Below, piece after piece: positions 44,575-55,066 of a stretch of 64,000 nt of DNA. The position numbers and the translations under genes were made by a program. The stretch is from Bin5 sp965242905 (GTDB taxonomy: Bacteria; Chloroflexota; Anaerolineae; Caldilineales; Caldilineaceae), in the NCBI GenBank assembly GCA_965242905.1, contig CBDETM010000002.1, positions 3,658,001 to 3,722,000 on the forward strand. Direction: 5' to 3'. The stretch's first letter is position 1, and each line of letters begins with the position of its first letter. The notes below the pieces were generated by a model. That model saw only the letters and a list, made by a program, of their open reading frames with translations, was not told where the DNA came from and made no database searches.

Positions 44575-45474
44575 ATGTCTCTCGAATCCGACATCCGCAA
44601 TATCACCGAGAACAGCGGCGCCGAAATGGCCGTCTCTGCCCTCCACCTCGAGACCGGCCGGCGCACTGACGTCGACGCCCAGCGCGTCTACCCGCTCTGC
44701 AGCGTCCTCAAAATCCCCGTCCTCGTCGAAGCCTTCCGCCAGATCGAAGAGGGCCTCTTCACCCTCGACGACCGCTGGCAGCTGACCACCGCCGAAAAAA
44801 ACCTGCCCAGCGGCATCCTCGTCTTCTTCGACGACGGCCTCGCCCCCACCGTGAAGGACCTGCTGACGCTCATGATCATCATCAGCGACAACACCGCCAC
44901 CGACATGGTCATGCACCGGCTCAGCAAAGGCAGTGTCACCCGCACCATGCACGACATGGGCCTCACCGACATTCACGTGCCCTTAACCATCCGCGAGCTG
45001 TTCGACGACCTCCTCCCCTCCTCCGACCCCACCCAGGACATGCTCGCGCTCGCCAAGGGGCCCCGCAACCGCACCGGCATCTCCTACAGCCTCGGCCCCG
45101 ACAACGACACTGGCACACCCGCCGCCCTCACCGAGCTCCTGGCCCTCATCTGGCGCGGAGAAACCGTCAACCGCGCCGCCTGCGACGCCATGCTCGACAT
45201 CCTCCTTAAGCAGCAGCTAAACGATCGCCTGCCCCGCTACCTCCCGCCCGGCACGCCCTGCGCCCACAAGACCGGCACCCTCCCCGGCATCCGCAACGAC
45301 AGCGGTATCATCTACGCCGGCAACAACTCTCACGTCGCCGTCACCGTCTTCTCCCGTTGGGATGACGAAGCTGTCTCCGACGACCCTATCGCCAGCAAAG
45401 AAAAACCCATCGCCATCGACGCCGCCTTTGGCCGCATCGGCCGGCTCCTGTACGACACATTCTCTGAATCCTGA
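44575..45474 (+). CDS. Class A beta-lactamase-like serine hydrolase without signal peptide
   Basis: 299 aa. All three penicillin-interacting motifs are present: Ser43-Val-Leu-Lys46, Ser104-Asp-Asn106 and Lys232-Thr-Gly. The general-base glutamate of true class A enzymes (ExxLN around 166) is not visible; the equivalent region reads ALAKGPRNRTGIS. There is no signal peptide: the chain begins MSLESDIRNITENSGAEMAV. So it is probably not a secreted penicillinase; a cytoplasmic esterase or peptidase is more likely. It lies 34 bases after the epimerase gene and 8 bases before the amidohydrolase gene, suggesting an operon that handles acylated or D-amino-acid-containing compounds. Confidence 0.8.
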   Translation: MSLESDIRNITENSGAEMAVSALHLETGRRTDVDAQRVYPLCSVLKIPVLVEAFRQIEEGLFTLDDRWQLTTAEKNLPSGILVFFDDGLAPTVKDLLTLMIIISDNTATDMVMHRLSKGSVTRTMHDMGLTDIHVPLTIRELFDDLLPSSDPTQDMLALAKGPRNRTGISYSLGPDNDTGTPAALTELLALIWRGETVNRAACDAMLDILLKQQLNDRLPRYLPPGTPCAHKTGTLPGIRNDSGIIYAGNNSHVAVTVFSRWDDEAVSDDPIASKEKPIAIDAAFGRIGRLLYDTFSES

Positions 45475-45482
45475 CCTCTTAC

Positions 45483-47108
45483 ATGCCTGAATCCTCAACC
45501 CTCATCCGCAACGCCCGCATTGTCGACGGCACCGGAAACCCCTGGCAGTACGGCGACCTGCTCCTCACCGGCGACCGCATCGCAGCCGTCGCCCCGCCCG
45601 GAGCTATCCCCACAGCCAGCGTCACCGAGCTAGTCGATGCCTCCGGCCTCGTCGCCTGCCCCGGCTTCATCGACATTCAGAGCCACTCCATCCTCTCGCT
45701 CATGATCGACGGCCGCTGCCTCTCCAAGATCACTCAGGGCGTCACCACCGAAATCATGGGCGAAGCCTGGACGCCGGCCCCTGTCGCCGGTCGCCACACC
45801 GACCCCATGGAAAACTCCATCCTGCCCATGCCGATCAGCGACGAATGGCATGAGAAGATACGCAGCTGGACCCGCTTCGGCGACTGGCTGCAGGCCGTCG
45901 CAGACGCCGGCGTCTCACCCAATATCGGCTCCTTCCTCGGCGGTGGCACGCTGCGCCACGTCGGCAAGGGTATGGAAATGGGTCGGCCCTCCTCCGGCGA
46001 ACTCGAACTCATGCGCCGCACCATGGAGGAGGCCATGGAGGACGGTGCCTTTGGCGTCTCCTATGCCCTCATCTACCCCCCGGACTCCTATACCGACACC
46101 GACGAGCTGATCGAGATCTGCAAAGTCGTCAGCCGCTACAACGGCATCTACATAACCCACATGCGCTCGGAAGGGGCGCAGCTCTTCGAAGGGCTGGAAG
46201 AGGCCCTGGCCATCGGCCGCCGCGCCGACCTGCCCGTCGAGATCTACCACCTCAAAGCCTCCGGCGCCGCCAACTGGCACAAGATGCCTTCCGCAATCGC
46301 CCGCATCGAAGAGGCCCGCGCCCACGGCCTCGACGTCACCGCCGATATGTATCCATACCCCGCCTCCGGCACCGGTCTCTCCTCGCTGCTGCCGACCTGG
46401 ACCGCGGCCGATGGGAATTTCTTCGAGAATCTGGAGGATGCGGCTGTGCGTGCGCGCATCCGCAAGGAGATGTTGGATGACCCGGACAGCAACGGCCAAC
46501 CTTCTACGCGCGGCGGCGCTGCCGGCGTGCTACCTGTCGGTTTCCACAAAGAAGAAAACCAGCCCTACGTCGGCAAAAACCTCGCACAGATCGCCGCCGA
46601 AAAGGGCCAGGACTGGCTCGACTGCACCATCGACCTCCTGCGCTCCGAAGGCCAGCGCATCGGCACCATCTTCCTCTCCATCAGCGAAGACAACCTGCGT
46701 ACCCAGTTGCCGCTACCCTGGATCAAGTTCTCCACCGACGCCGCCGGCGTCGATCCGGACTGGGCCGCCGAACTCGGCCCCACCCACCCCCGCGCCTACG
46801 GCACCTACCCCCGCGTTCTCGGCCTCTATGTACGCGAACTGCGCCTCCTCACCCTTGAGGACGCTGTCCACAAGATGACCGGTGCCGTGGCCGACCGCCT
46901 CGGCCTGCCCCTACGCGGCCACCTGCGCACAGGCTACTACGCTGATGTCGTCCTCTTCGACCCGCACACCATCAGCGACCGCGCAACCTTCGCCGACTCC
47001 CATCAACTTTCTGTCGGCGTGCAAGACGTATGGGTCAACGGCGAGCGCGTACTGCGCAACGGAGAACACACCGGCGCCGTACCGGGCCGGTTCGTCAGAA
47101 GAGATTAA
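45483..47108 (+). CDS. D-aminoacylase-like amidohydrolase with altered metal-site residues
   Basis: 541 aa, N-acyl-D-amino-acid deacylase type within the amidohydrolase superfamily. Conserved elements: LIRNARIVDGTGNP, ACPGFIDIQSHS, THMRSEGAQLFE, VEIYHLKASGAANW, the late FSTDAAG aspartate, and LRTGYYADVVLFDP. Two expected ligands differ: the HxH motif is Gln66-Ser-His68, and the cysteine of GNCG is replaced by GEAW (94-96). The same double change could mean a one-metal enzyme with a shifted substrate. It follows the serine hydrolase gene by 8 bases. Deacylation of D-amino acids is therefore only a family-level guess. Confidence 0.82.
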   Translation: MPESSTLIRNARIVDGTGNPWQYGDLLLTGDRIAAVAPPGAIPTASVTELVDASGLVACPGFIDIQSHSILSLMIDGRCLSKITQGVTTEIMGEAWTPAPVAGRHTDPMENSILPMPISDEWHEKIRSWTRFGDWLQAVADAGVSPNIGSFLGGGTLRHVGKGMEMGRPSSGELELMRRTMEEAMEDGAFGVSYALIYPPDSYTDTDELIEICKVVSRYNGIYITHMRSEGAQLFEGLEEALAIGRRADLPVEIYHLKASGAANWHKMPSAIARIEEARAHGLDVTADMYPYPASGTGLSSLLPTWTAADGNFFENLEDAAVRARIRKEMLDDPDSNGQPSTRGGAAGVLPVGFHKEENQPYVGKNLAQIAAEKGQDWLDCTIDLLRSEGQRIGTIFLSISEDNLRTQLPLPWIKFSTDAAGVDPDWAAELGPTHPRAYGTYPRVLGLYVRELRLLTLEDAVHKMTGAVADRLGLPLRGHLRTGYYADVVLFDPHTISDRATFADSHQLSVGVQDVWVNGERVLRNGEHTGAVPGRFVRRD

Positions 47109-47175
47109 CCGTTTCTTGGGTTTCGACCTTCAGGAACGACAGTCGGGAAAAGGAGGGTACCAGAAAAACGAAGAA

Positions 47176-47751
47176 TTACAAGTGGGACTCGCCGTCCCCA
47201 TTCGCAGCGCCAATTCGCTTCAACTCTTCATCCAGCCGCAACCTGTGCAACTCCATCCGCCAAATGGGCAGGCTGATGTTAAAGCTGACGATTCGCCTGT
47301 TCAGCTTGTCTATGCGCGCTTCCCAGTCGCGAACACTGCGACGCCAGGACCGTGCAAAAGCCTCTCGCTCACTCCCAGCGGCCTGCACACCCTCGCACGT
47401 CTGCACCCATCGACGCTTCATCTCAGTTCGCAGTGATTCGATTTCCGCCAGCAGCTCCTTGCGATCACCGATCCAGCTCGGCGTCAGATTGTTGTCCTTG
47501 AGCAGCTTGTTGGCCATCCGCATATCGTCCGGCTCGTTGGGGAATCGGTCTAGGCGCAGCGGCTGTCCTTTGCCCGGAAGATTCTCGAAGGCGCCGTTTG
47601 CAGCCGCCTCATCAAGCTGCTCAGTGATCAGATCCTGCCACTCGTTCAGCCCCCGCGGCCGGGTGCGCCGGCGAGGGACATTCCCGACCTTCGGCGAAGA
47701 CACCTTCTCTGTTGTACGCGGACTGTCTTTCTCGCCCACAATCCCCTCCAT
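47176..47751 (-). CDS. DUF1992 (DnaJ homologue subfamily C member 28-like) protein
   Basis: 191 aa. The conserved DUF1992 block is clear: LITEQLDEAAANGAFENLPG, then GKGQPLRLDRFP, and MANKLLKDNNLTPSWI. The C-terminal half is helical and charged (ELLAEIESLRTEMKRRWVQT). No J-domain is present. Function unknown; the family is often small and cytoplasmic. The start is uncertain: ATG at 47751 is preferred, ATG at 47814 is possible but would overlap the divergent protease gene. Confidence 0.82.
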   Translation of the reverse strand: MEGIVGEKDSPRTTEKVSSPKVGNVPRRRTRPRGLNEWQDLITEQLDEAAANGAFENLPGKGQPLRLDRFPNEPDDMRMANKLLKDNNLTPSWIGDRKELLAEIESLRTEMKRRWVQTCEGVQAAGSEREAFARSWRRSVRDWEARIDKLNRRIVSFNISLPIWRMELHRLRLDEELKRIGAANGDGESHL

Positions 47752-48620
47752 CTGCAATCTGTATGTGAATCCTATCACAAAGCCTAGGCGACTCTCAAAC
47801 TGGGATCGCCCCATTGAAAGGTGCCATACCCAAAATGAACTACGTTCTACAGCTGTTTTGGAATCCCAACGACATCAGGCTCCGCGCGCTCTGGCGCGTG
47901 ATCCTACACTTCCTACTGATTTTTGCCGGACTGCAGTTTACTTCGGCTATTTTGCGTCCCCTCTTCTCAGGAGCCGGGAGAAGCAGCGATAGCGGCCCGG
48001 ACCCCATCGCAAATATGGTCGCCTTGCTATTGACCGGCTTGGTATATGTCGTCGTAACAATCGCCGCGGCCAGATTCCTGGATCGCCGCAGCTTTAGCAA
48101 CTACGGTCTGGCCTGGAACACACAGTGGCGCCGGGACCTGCTCTTCGGCCTGCTTCTTGGCGGTCTCCTGATGGGGGGAATCTTCGCCATTGAGTTGGCC
48201 ATGGGCTGGATTACCATCGAAGGTATGTTTGTTACACTTATGCCCTTCCCATTCATTGTGGCCTTCCTCGTCTTCCTGGTCCAGATGACACTGGTGGGCA
48301 CCTATGAGGAGCTCGTCTTTCGCGGCTATCAGATGAAAAACATCGCCGAGGGCCTCAACTTCGGCCCCCTTAGTACCAGAACGGCCCTCTTCCTGGCGTG
48401 GATCGTCACCTCCATCCTCTTTGGACTGATTCACGCCGCTAACCCCGGCGCAACTGTAGGCACGACCCTCAAGATCACGCTGGCAGGAGTCTTCCTTGCA
48501 CTGCCCTTCCTCTTGACCGGCGAGCTCGCCCTTTCCATCGGCGTCCATATCGCCTGGAACTTCTTTCAGGGCAACGTCTTCGGCTTTCCGGTCAGCGGCT
48601 TGACCTTTTTCCGGACTACT

Positions 48621-48637
48621 AGGGCCTTATGCTAGTT
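48621..48637. repeat. Left terminal inverted repeat of the IS982-type element
   Basis: AGGGCCTTATGCTAGTT, exactly complementary to 49618-49634. It also supplies the premature stop of the protease reading frame at 48633-48635. Confidence 0.93.
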
Positions 48638-48717
48638 AGCGTTTGAAAAAAGTCCCCTGGTGAGATAACTTTGGAAGTCTCCACCAACCAAGGTAGCTCA
48701 CCAGGAGGACCAATCGA

Positions 48718-49623
48718 ATGATAGCCCACTTTGACGACTTCTGTCTATGGGTGTATGTGCTGGTTGACGACATGTACAAGGAACTGGAAGGACATTTGAG
48801 ACGACCCGGGCCGAAGCCTAAGTGTAGCGACAGTGAATTGATTGCGATCAGTCTCATCGGCGAGTGCCTGGGATGGGACGTGGAAACGGAGATGCTCAGT
48901 CATATGCAGGCACATCGGGATAAGTTTCCGATCATACCGGATCAGAGCCGCTTCAATCGGCGGCGACGAAACTTGATGGGGACCATCAACGAGATGCGAC
49001 GCATGATGTTGGCCAGGACGGAGCTTTACTGGGACGAGCATTGTGTCGTCGATAGCCTGCCCGTCCCTGTGGTTAAATTCCATCTGGCGCCGCAATCGCG
49101 CATCAGATGGTCCGATTGGGGGGCCGATTATGGGCCGGTTTCCTCCAAGAAGATAATGATCTTCGGTTACAAGCTGCATATGCTGATCACATTGGGTGGC
49201 CTCATTATCGACTTCGAGTTAGCTCCGGCGAGCAAGTTTGACTTGGCTGTCGGCCGCGAGCTCCTTGCCGGACACAAAAACCGCATCGTCATCGGTGACA
49301 AGGCCTACGTCAGCGCACCGGCAGCTGAGGACCTCTGGCATTACAATCGCATCTGCCTGCTCAGCAAACGGCGCAAAAACCAGAAAAAACAACTCACCAA
49401 ACACATCCGCCGCCTCTATGACTCGATCCGCCAAATGATCGAAACCGTCACCAGTCAACTCGAAGCACAATTCTCGATTGAAACCAACCGCGCCCATACG
49501 TTGTGGGGCTTGTGTGCTCGACTCTACACTAAGTTGGCTGCACATACCCTCTGCATCTATATCAACCGTCTCTTGGGCGCACCTGACTATCTGAAAATCA
49601 AGAAATTGGCCTTTCACAACTAG
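48718..49623 (+). CDS. IS982-family transposase
   Basis: 301 aa DDE transposase, full length. N-terminal KPKCSDSELIAISLIGECLG, catalytic aspartates Asp112 (CVVDSLPVPV) and Asp194 (VIGDKAYVS), and Glu242 in SIRQMIETVTSQLEAQFSIE as the likely third acid. FGYKLHMLITLGG between them is typical of the family. AGGAGG lies about 9 bases before the ATG. It is the only gene of the element. Confidence 0.92.
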   Translation: MIAHFDDFCLWVYVLVDDMYKELEGHLRRPGPKPKCSDSELIAISLIGECLGWDVETEMLSHMQAHRDKFPIIPDQSRFNRRRRNLMGTINEMRRMMLARTELYWDEHCVVDSLPVPVVKFHLAPQSRIRWSDWGADYGPVSSKKIMIFGYKLHMLITLGGLIIDFELAPASKFDLAVGRELLAGHKNRIVIGDKAYVSAPAAEDLWHYNRICLLSKRRKNQKKQLTKHIRRLYDSIRQMIETVTSQLEAQFSIETNRAHTLWGLCARLYTKLAAHTLCIYINRLLGAPDYLKIKKLAFHN

Positions 49624-49634
49624 CATAAGGCCCT
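49618..49634. repeat. Right terminal inverted repeat of the IS982-type element
   Basis: AACTAGCATAAGGCCCT, the exact complement of the left end; followed at once by the ACT target duplicate. The transposase stop codon lies inside it. Confidence 0.93.
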
Positions 49635-49976
49635 ACTATCTTTAATACCGTTCAGGGCGGCCCCGATCTTTGGACTGGCGGTGGCTTTGGCCCGGAGGCA
49701 GGGCTGCTTGGCTTCATAGGCATAATTGTCGGCTCCCTGGCCATGATCTGGTGGGTGAAACGCACTCGCGGCACACTTGACCTATCACTTTCTCTCGCCG
49801 AATACCGGCGGCCTCCCGCAACCTGAAGTCCCAAGCGACATGTTCTCACTCTGCTCTTGCACACTTCGCAGGTCTGAGTACTCTCTTCAGAGAGTGCCCG
49901 CAGGCGTCAAAAGTTCGAACCCAGACTATAACGTTTGCTGCCGCTGTTCTTAAGCCCCAAAGAAAGGCGCTCAAAA

Positions 49977-50963
49977 GTGAATCGTATTTTGCTCCCGTTC
50001 TGGGATTCCGATGACAGGCGCCTGCGAGCCCTGTGGCGGCTAACCCTCCATGTTGTCCTGGTCGCCGTCCTATTTGTCGCGCTCGGCGTACTCGTTACCC
50101 TTGCATCTGAGGAGCTGGAGGACAGCTCTGCCATTGGCATCGTTGAAATGGCCCTGTTCGGGCTGGCGATCGTCGCTGGCACGTTACTCGCAGCCCGGTT
50201 TCTGGACCGCAGGCCCATCTCCGATCTCGGGCTGCAATTCTCATCCCATTGGTGGCGTGATCTCGGCTACGGGCTGTTCCTGGGCGCATTTCTCATGCTG
50301 CTTATCTTCCTTGCCGAACTGGCCCTTGGCTGGGTCACGGTCAAAGAAATCTTCCTCACCAACAGGTCTGTTCCCTTCGGCCTGGCTATTTTCTGGCCTC
50401 TGACCCTGTTCCTTGCCGTGGGCATTTACGAGGAGCTTGTAGCGCGCGGGTATCACTTCAGAAACCTGGCCGAGGGCCTCAGTTTCACTCCTGTGGGCCG
50501 GAAAAGAGCTATTTTACTTGCCTGGCTCATCTCCTCTGCAGTTTTCGGACTCCTCCATGCCGGCAACCCCAATGCAACTGTTGTCAGCACCGTGAACCTC
50601 TTCCTCGCCGGCCTCTTCTTAGGGCTTCCTTTCCTTCTGACCGACCAGCTGGCCATGCCGATCGGCATTCACATAACCTGGAACTTTTTCCAAGGCATCG
50701 TCTTCGGCTTTCCTGTTAGCGGTACGTCCGCCAGCGAAACAACCTTCATCGCCGTGCAACAGGGCGGTCCCGACCTTTGGACAGGCGGCGCCTTCGGGCC
50801 CGAGGCCGGCCTGCTTGGCATCGCCGCGACAACTGTCGGTTCTCTCCTGGTCGTTTGGTGGGTGAAACGCACGCGGGGGTCGGTCGGCTTCGCCCTGGCC
50901 GTGGCCGAGTATCAGTCGCCCGCCGGTACCGAAAGTGTCGCCGAACAGCCTCCTGTGGAATAA
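49977..50963 (+). CDS. CPBP-family intramembrane metalloprotease (intact paralogue)
   Basis: 328 aa, eight hydrophobic segments. Active-site motifs: EELVARGYHF (EExxxR), FGLLHAGNPNA (His) and GIHITWNFFQGIVFG (HxxxN). Such proteases process prenylated or membrane proteins, or act as bacteriocin-immunity proteins. A GTG start at 49977 is chosen because VNRILLPFWDSDDRRLRALW lines up with the start of the disrupted neighbour (MNYVLQLFWNPNDIRLRALW). The two genes are a tandem duplication; this one is 150 bases after the end of the broken copy. Confidence 0.85.
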   Translation: MNRILLPFWDSDDRRLRALWRLTLHVVLVAVLFVALGVLVTLASEELEDSSAIGIVEMALFGLAIVAGTLLAARFLDRRPISDLGLQFSSHWWRDLGYGLFLGAFLMLLIFLAELALGWVTVKEIFLTNRSVPFGLAIFWPLTLFLAVGIYEELVARGYHFRNLAEGLSFTPVGRKRAILLAWLISSAVFGLLHAGNPNATVVSTVNLFLAGLFLGLPFLLTDQLAMPIGIHITWNFFQGIVFGFPVSGTSASETTFIAVQQGGPDLWTGGAFGPEAGLLGIAATTVGSLLVVWWVKRTRGSVGFALAVAEYQSPAGTESVAEQPPVE

Positions 50964-51013
50964 TGATTGCCAGTCCAACTGGTGCCGGTCACTGCCGTTT
51001 GGAGAAATACACA

Positions 51014-52402
<1,389 letters not shown>

Positions 52403-52471
52403 CCCCGTAGGCTGCCTATGCGGCCGCCGTCCTCAATATCTGTCTGTGCTCCTTGAAGTGGAACTGGGGTC

Positions 52472-53335
52472 TTAAGGCCAGTTGGCCAGGGGCAGCGCCT
52501 GCTGGCTCCCACCAGCCAGCCGCTGGAAGAGTGCGATCGTGTTGCGGTCTTGGGGGACGTAGGCGGAAAGATAGAGATCGCCCTGATCGCTCAAGCTGAT
52601 GTCCGTAAAAACAGTGTAACCCACCGGCCCGTGCACCCTGTGCGTGTATATATGGCTGCGCAGCCGGCTGTTGATGTCCTGACTGCGTTCGCGACTCGCC
52701 GACCAGAAAACCGGAAAGTCGGGAAATACGGAGAGCGCAGTGAATAGCTGTCGAAACCGTTCCGTGTGGCGGTAGCGCAACGTCATCGCCCGCCACTGCC
52801 GCATAACCGTCATTGCATTCGAATGCCAGCCGTTTCCCAGCACCCGCCGCAGCGTCGAATCGGGCGCAAAAAGCATCCCCAGCAGGTTGACGCCCTCCGC
52901 CGTAGCCTTGGCTTCGCTGATCTGTGCCATGCTGCAACCGTGAAATGCAATCATCGCACGATTGATGCCGATGATATTGCCAAAAGTATCCATAAGAAAT
53001 GCCGGCAGGCCGATCGCGCTCAGCGAAGCCCAGGCCTTCTCCAATACCTCCCTGTGGTCGAGATCGGCGCGTACGACCGCCCGGTCCGAAGACTGACTGG
53101 CCATGGCAAAAAACTCCCGCCGTTCCAGCGAAGTCAACTCAAATGCCCGTGCCAACTCCTGCAGTACCACCCCTTCCAATCTCGCCTGCCTGCCTCTCTC
53201 AATCTTGCTTACAATTCTCTTGGTCAAGCCCGTCTCATCGGCTAATTTCTGCTGGCTCCAACGACGACCCGTGGCAAAGTCGATCTGCTCTCTTCGCAAG
53301 GCGGCTACGATCTTTCCGAACGTCTCGTGTTCCAC
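52472..53335 (-). CDS. XRE-family regulator with MmyB-like ligand-binding domain
   Basis: 287 aa. N-terminal helix-turn-helix at about residues 20-70 (SQQKLADETGLTKRIVSKIE). The rest matches the MmyB-like domain: MDTFGNIIGINRAMIAFHG, then a central helical region, VHGPVGYTVFTDIS, and YVPQDRNTIALFQRLAGG at the end. MmyB-like regulators bind small hydrophobic ligands. The ATG is at 53335; the upstream region (53438-53473) has the palindromes CCAATATTGG and GTCCCG-GTTT-CGGGAC, candidates for autoregulation. Confidence 0.85.
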   Translation of the reverse strand: MEHETFGKIVAALRREQIDFATGRRWSQQKLADETGLTKRIVSKIERGRQARLEGVVLQELARAFELTSLERREFFAMASQSSDRAVVRADLDHREVLEKAWASLSAIGLPAFLMDTFGNIIGINRAMIAFHGCSMAQISEAKATAEGVNLLGMLFAPDSTLRRVLGNGWHSNAMTVMRQWRAMTLRYRHTERFRQLFTALSVFPDFPVFWSASRERSQDINSRLRSHIYTHRVHGPVGYTVFTDISLSDQGDLYLSAYVPQDRNTIALFQRLAGGSQQALPLANWP

Positions 53336-53618
53336 TGACTTCTCCGTTGTCTCATGTCAGTTCCGTCCATCGACCCCAAGCTGATTTCCTCCTGTAACAT
53401 ATTAGCAGCCTAAATTTGGAATTCAATGGGTTTGGGCTCCAATATTGGAAACCGAGAGTCCCGGTTTCGGGACATTTCCTGACAGACTTCAACAGAGCCA
53501 GCTGAATCCCCTTCACAGCCTTAACCAGCGGCCAACAAAAGTCTAAACTGCTACGTCTTGGCCAATTCGCGACCACAGTTCAGATGAACGCGGACCTTTT
53601 CTCTGTCTTCGCTTCTTT

Positions 53619-53930
53619 GGGCGGTCGGGCCTATTCGGCCCTCCCTTGTGCGGGGGCTCCGCCCCCGCAACGCCCCCTCTCCTACAACATGCCTCGCGGA
53701 CCTGGTGTCGATATTGGTGACAGGTGCCTTATCGAAGGTGTCCAGCCAGACCACGTCCCGCCAGTCCCATCAGTTCCCCGTAGGTGCCTGCCCCCGCACC
53801 CTCCCCAACTGACGGACCCCACCGTACGGCCAGGCCAGGCGCCTGCACTGCGTCTCGCCCAAAGACGGCAAACAGCGCCAGCCACCGCTCGCACTGATTC
53901 CCCGCCAGACTGTTCCCACCCCAAATCTGG
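53619..53930. repeat. Composite intergenic repeat, copy C
   Basis: Same blocks and order as copy A, including the GACGGACCCCACCGTACGG section missing from copy B. It starts GGGCGGTCGGGCCTATTCGG; its end diverges after CCCCAAATCTGG. It lies just before the promoter of the OppDF operon. Confidence 0.8.
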
Positions 53931-53956
53931 ACCGCGACCCCGCCCAAATACCGTTG

Positions 53957-53985
53957 TTGACAAGGAGCACAACTGTTGTTAAAAT
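53957..53985 (+). promoter_or_regulatory. Sigma-70-type promoter of the OppDF operon
   Basis: TTGACA at 53957-53962 and TAAAAT at 53980-53985 with a 17-base spacer. Transcription would start near 53992, giving a leader of about 50 bases before the ATG at 54044. Confidence 0.7.
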
Positions 53986-54043
53986 GGCACATCCAATACC
54001 GCCCAATCCGCCGCACTGAAAATGCAATAGGAAAAAGCGAGAC

Positions 54044-55066
54044 ATGGCCAACCTGATTGAAGTCCGCAACCTCCAAACGCAGTTCTTCACCCAGGACGGT
54101 ATCGTCCACGCGGTGAACGGCATCACCTATGATGTCGCCGAGGGAGAGACGGTCGCAATCGTAGGCGAATCCGGTAGCGGCAAAAGCGTCGGCGTCATGT
54201 CCCTCATCCGCCTGATTCCCGAACCACCGGGAAAGATTGTCAACGGTGAGGTGAATTTCGACGGCCAGGATCTCCTGCAACTCAACGAAGAAGAACTGCG
54301 GCAGATCCGTGGCAACCGCATCGCCATGATCTTTCAGGACCCTATGACCTCCCTCAACCCGGTCCTGACCATCGGCCGCCAGATCACCGAAGCCTTGGAA
54401 CTCCATCTCAACATGAACCGGGAGGAAAGCCGCGCCCGCGCCATCGAGCTATTGGAGTTGGTCGGCATCCCCGACGCAGGCGCAAGACTCGACGACTACC
54501 CGCACCAGTTCTCCGGTGGCATGCGCCAGCGCGTCATGATCGCCATGGGCCTAAGCTGCAACCCCCAGCTGCTTATCGCCGACGAGCCCACGACCGCCCT
54601 TGACGTCACCATTCAGGCCCAGATCGTCGACCTCGTCACCCGCCTGCAAAGCGAGCTCGGCATGGCCATCATCTGGATCACCCACGACCTCGGCGTCGTG
54701 GCCGGTCTGGCCGACCGTGTGCTCGTAATGTACGCCGGCTTCATCGTCGAAGAAGGGCCGGTTGACGTGATCTACGGCCAGCCCAGGCACCCTTACACAC
54801 TCGGCCTGCTGCGCTCTATCCCGCGGCTGGACCTGGGAAGGCAGAAGAGGCTCATCCCTATCGAGGGCCTGCCGCCCGACCTGCTCGACCCGCCCCAAAG
54901 CTGCCCCTTCGCACCCCGCTGCCCCTTCGTAATCGACAAATGCCTTGAAGAAAATCCGCCGCTGATGGCGATCAGTGCTGTCCGCAGCTCAGCCTGCTGG
55001 GTGGATCTGTCCGACGTTGAAATCTATGACACAAGCGCCGACGAACAGGTGGAGGCCGTCGCATGA
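54044..55066 (+). CDS. Oligopeptide ABC transporter ATPase, OppD/DppD type
   Basis: 340 aa. Walker A GESGSGKS at 41-48, signature FSGGMRQRVMIAMGL, Walker B LLIADEPTTALD, switch TWITHDLGV-like WITHDLGVVA. The C-terminal oligopeptide domain has the cysteine pattern CPFAPRCPFVIDKC. The stop overlaps the OppF start by four bases (ATGA). No permease or binding-protein gene is adjacent, so it probably energises the DppBC permeases encoded at 27057-28944. Confidence 0.93.
   Translation: MANLIEVRNLQTQFFTQDGIVHAVNGITYDVAEGETVAIVGESGSGKSVGVMSLIRLIPEPPGKIVNGEVNFDGQDLLQLNEEELRQIRGNRIAMIFQDPMTSLNPVLTIGRQITEALELHLNMNREESRARAIELLELVGIPDAGARLDDYPHQFSGGMRQRVMIAMGLSCNPQLLIADEPTTALDVTIQAQIVDLVTRLQSELGMAIIWITHDLGVVAGLADRVLVMYAGFIVEEGPVDVIYGQPRHPYTLGLLRSIPRLDLGRQKRLIPIEGLPPDLLDPPQSCPFAPRCPFVIDKCLEENPPLMAISAVRSSACWVDLSDVEIYDTSADEQVEAVA

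Larger units (their letters stand above)
48621..49634 (+). mobile_element. IS982-family insertion sequence, complete, 1014 bp
   Basis: Terminal inverted repeats AGGGCCTTATGCTAGTT (48621-48637) and its exact complement (49618-49634), 17 bases perfect. Flanked by the 3-base target duplication ACT (48618-48620 and 49635-49637). It carries one intact transposase gene in the same orientation as the disrupted protease gene. Ends, duplication and transposase are all intact, so it is potentially active. Confidence 0.95.
47835..49826 (+). pseudogene. CPBP-family intramembrane metalloprotease interrupted by an IS982-type element
   Basis: The first part (47835-48620) encodes 262 codons of an Abi/CAAX protease: FLDRRSFSNYGLAW, the EExxxR motif TYEELVFRGYQ, FGLIHAANPGA and GVHIAWNFFQG. 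It stops inside the insertion element. Beyond it, from 49638, the frame resumes as IFNTVQGGPDLWTGGGFGPE and ends at the TGA at 49824-49826. Removing the element and one ACT duplication restores a continuous 324-aa protein that closely matches the intact paralogue at 49977-50963 (328 aa). The insertion appears recent because both halves are otherwise intact. Confidence 0.9.
53336..54043. other. Divergent intergenic region with palindromes, composite repeat C and OppD promoter
   Basis: 708 bases between the MmyB-type regulator and the OppD gene. Contains CCAATATTGG at 53439-53448, GTCCCGGTTTCGGGAC at 53458-53473, composite repeat copy C (53619-53930) and a consensus promoter (53957-53985). No gene is supported. 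Confidence 0.65.

Noticed and set aside
44575..45474. Antibiotic-resistance beta-lactamase
   Set aside because: Lacks a signal peptide and the class A general-base glutamate; sits in a sugar/amidohydrolase operon.
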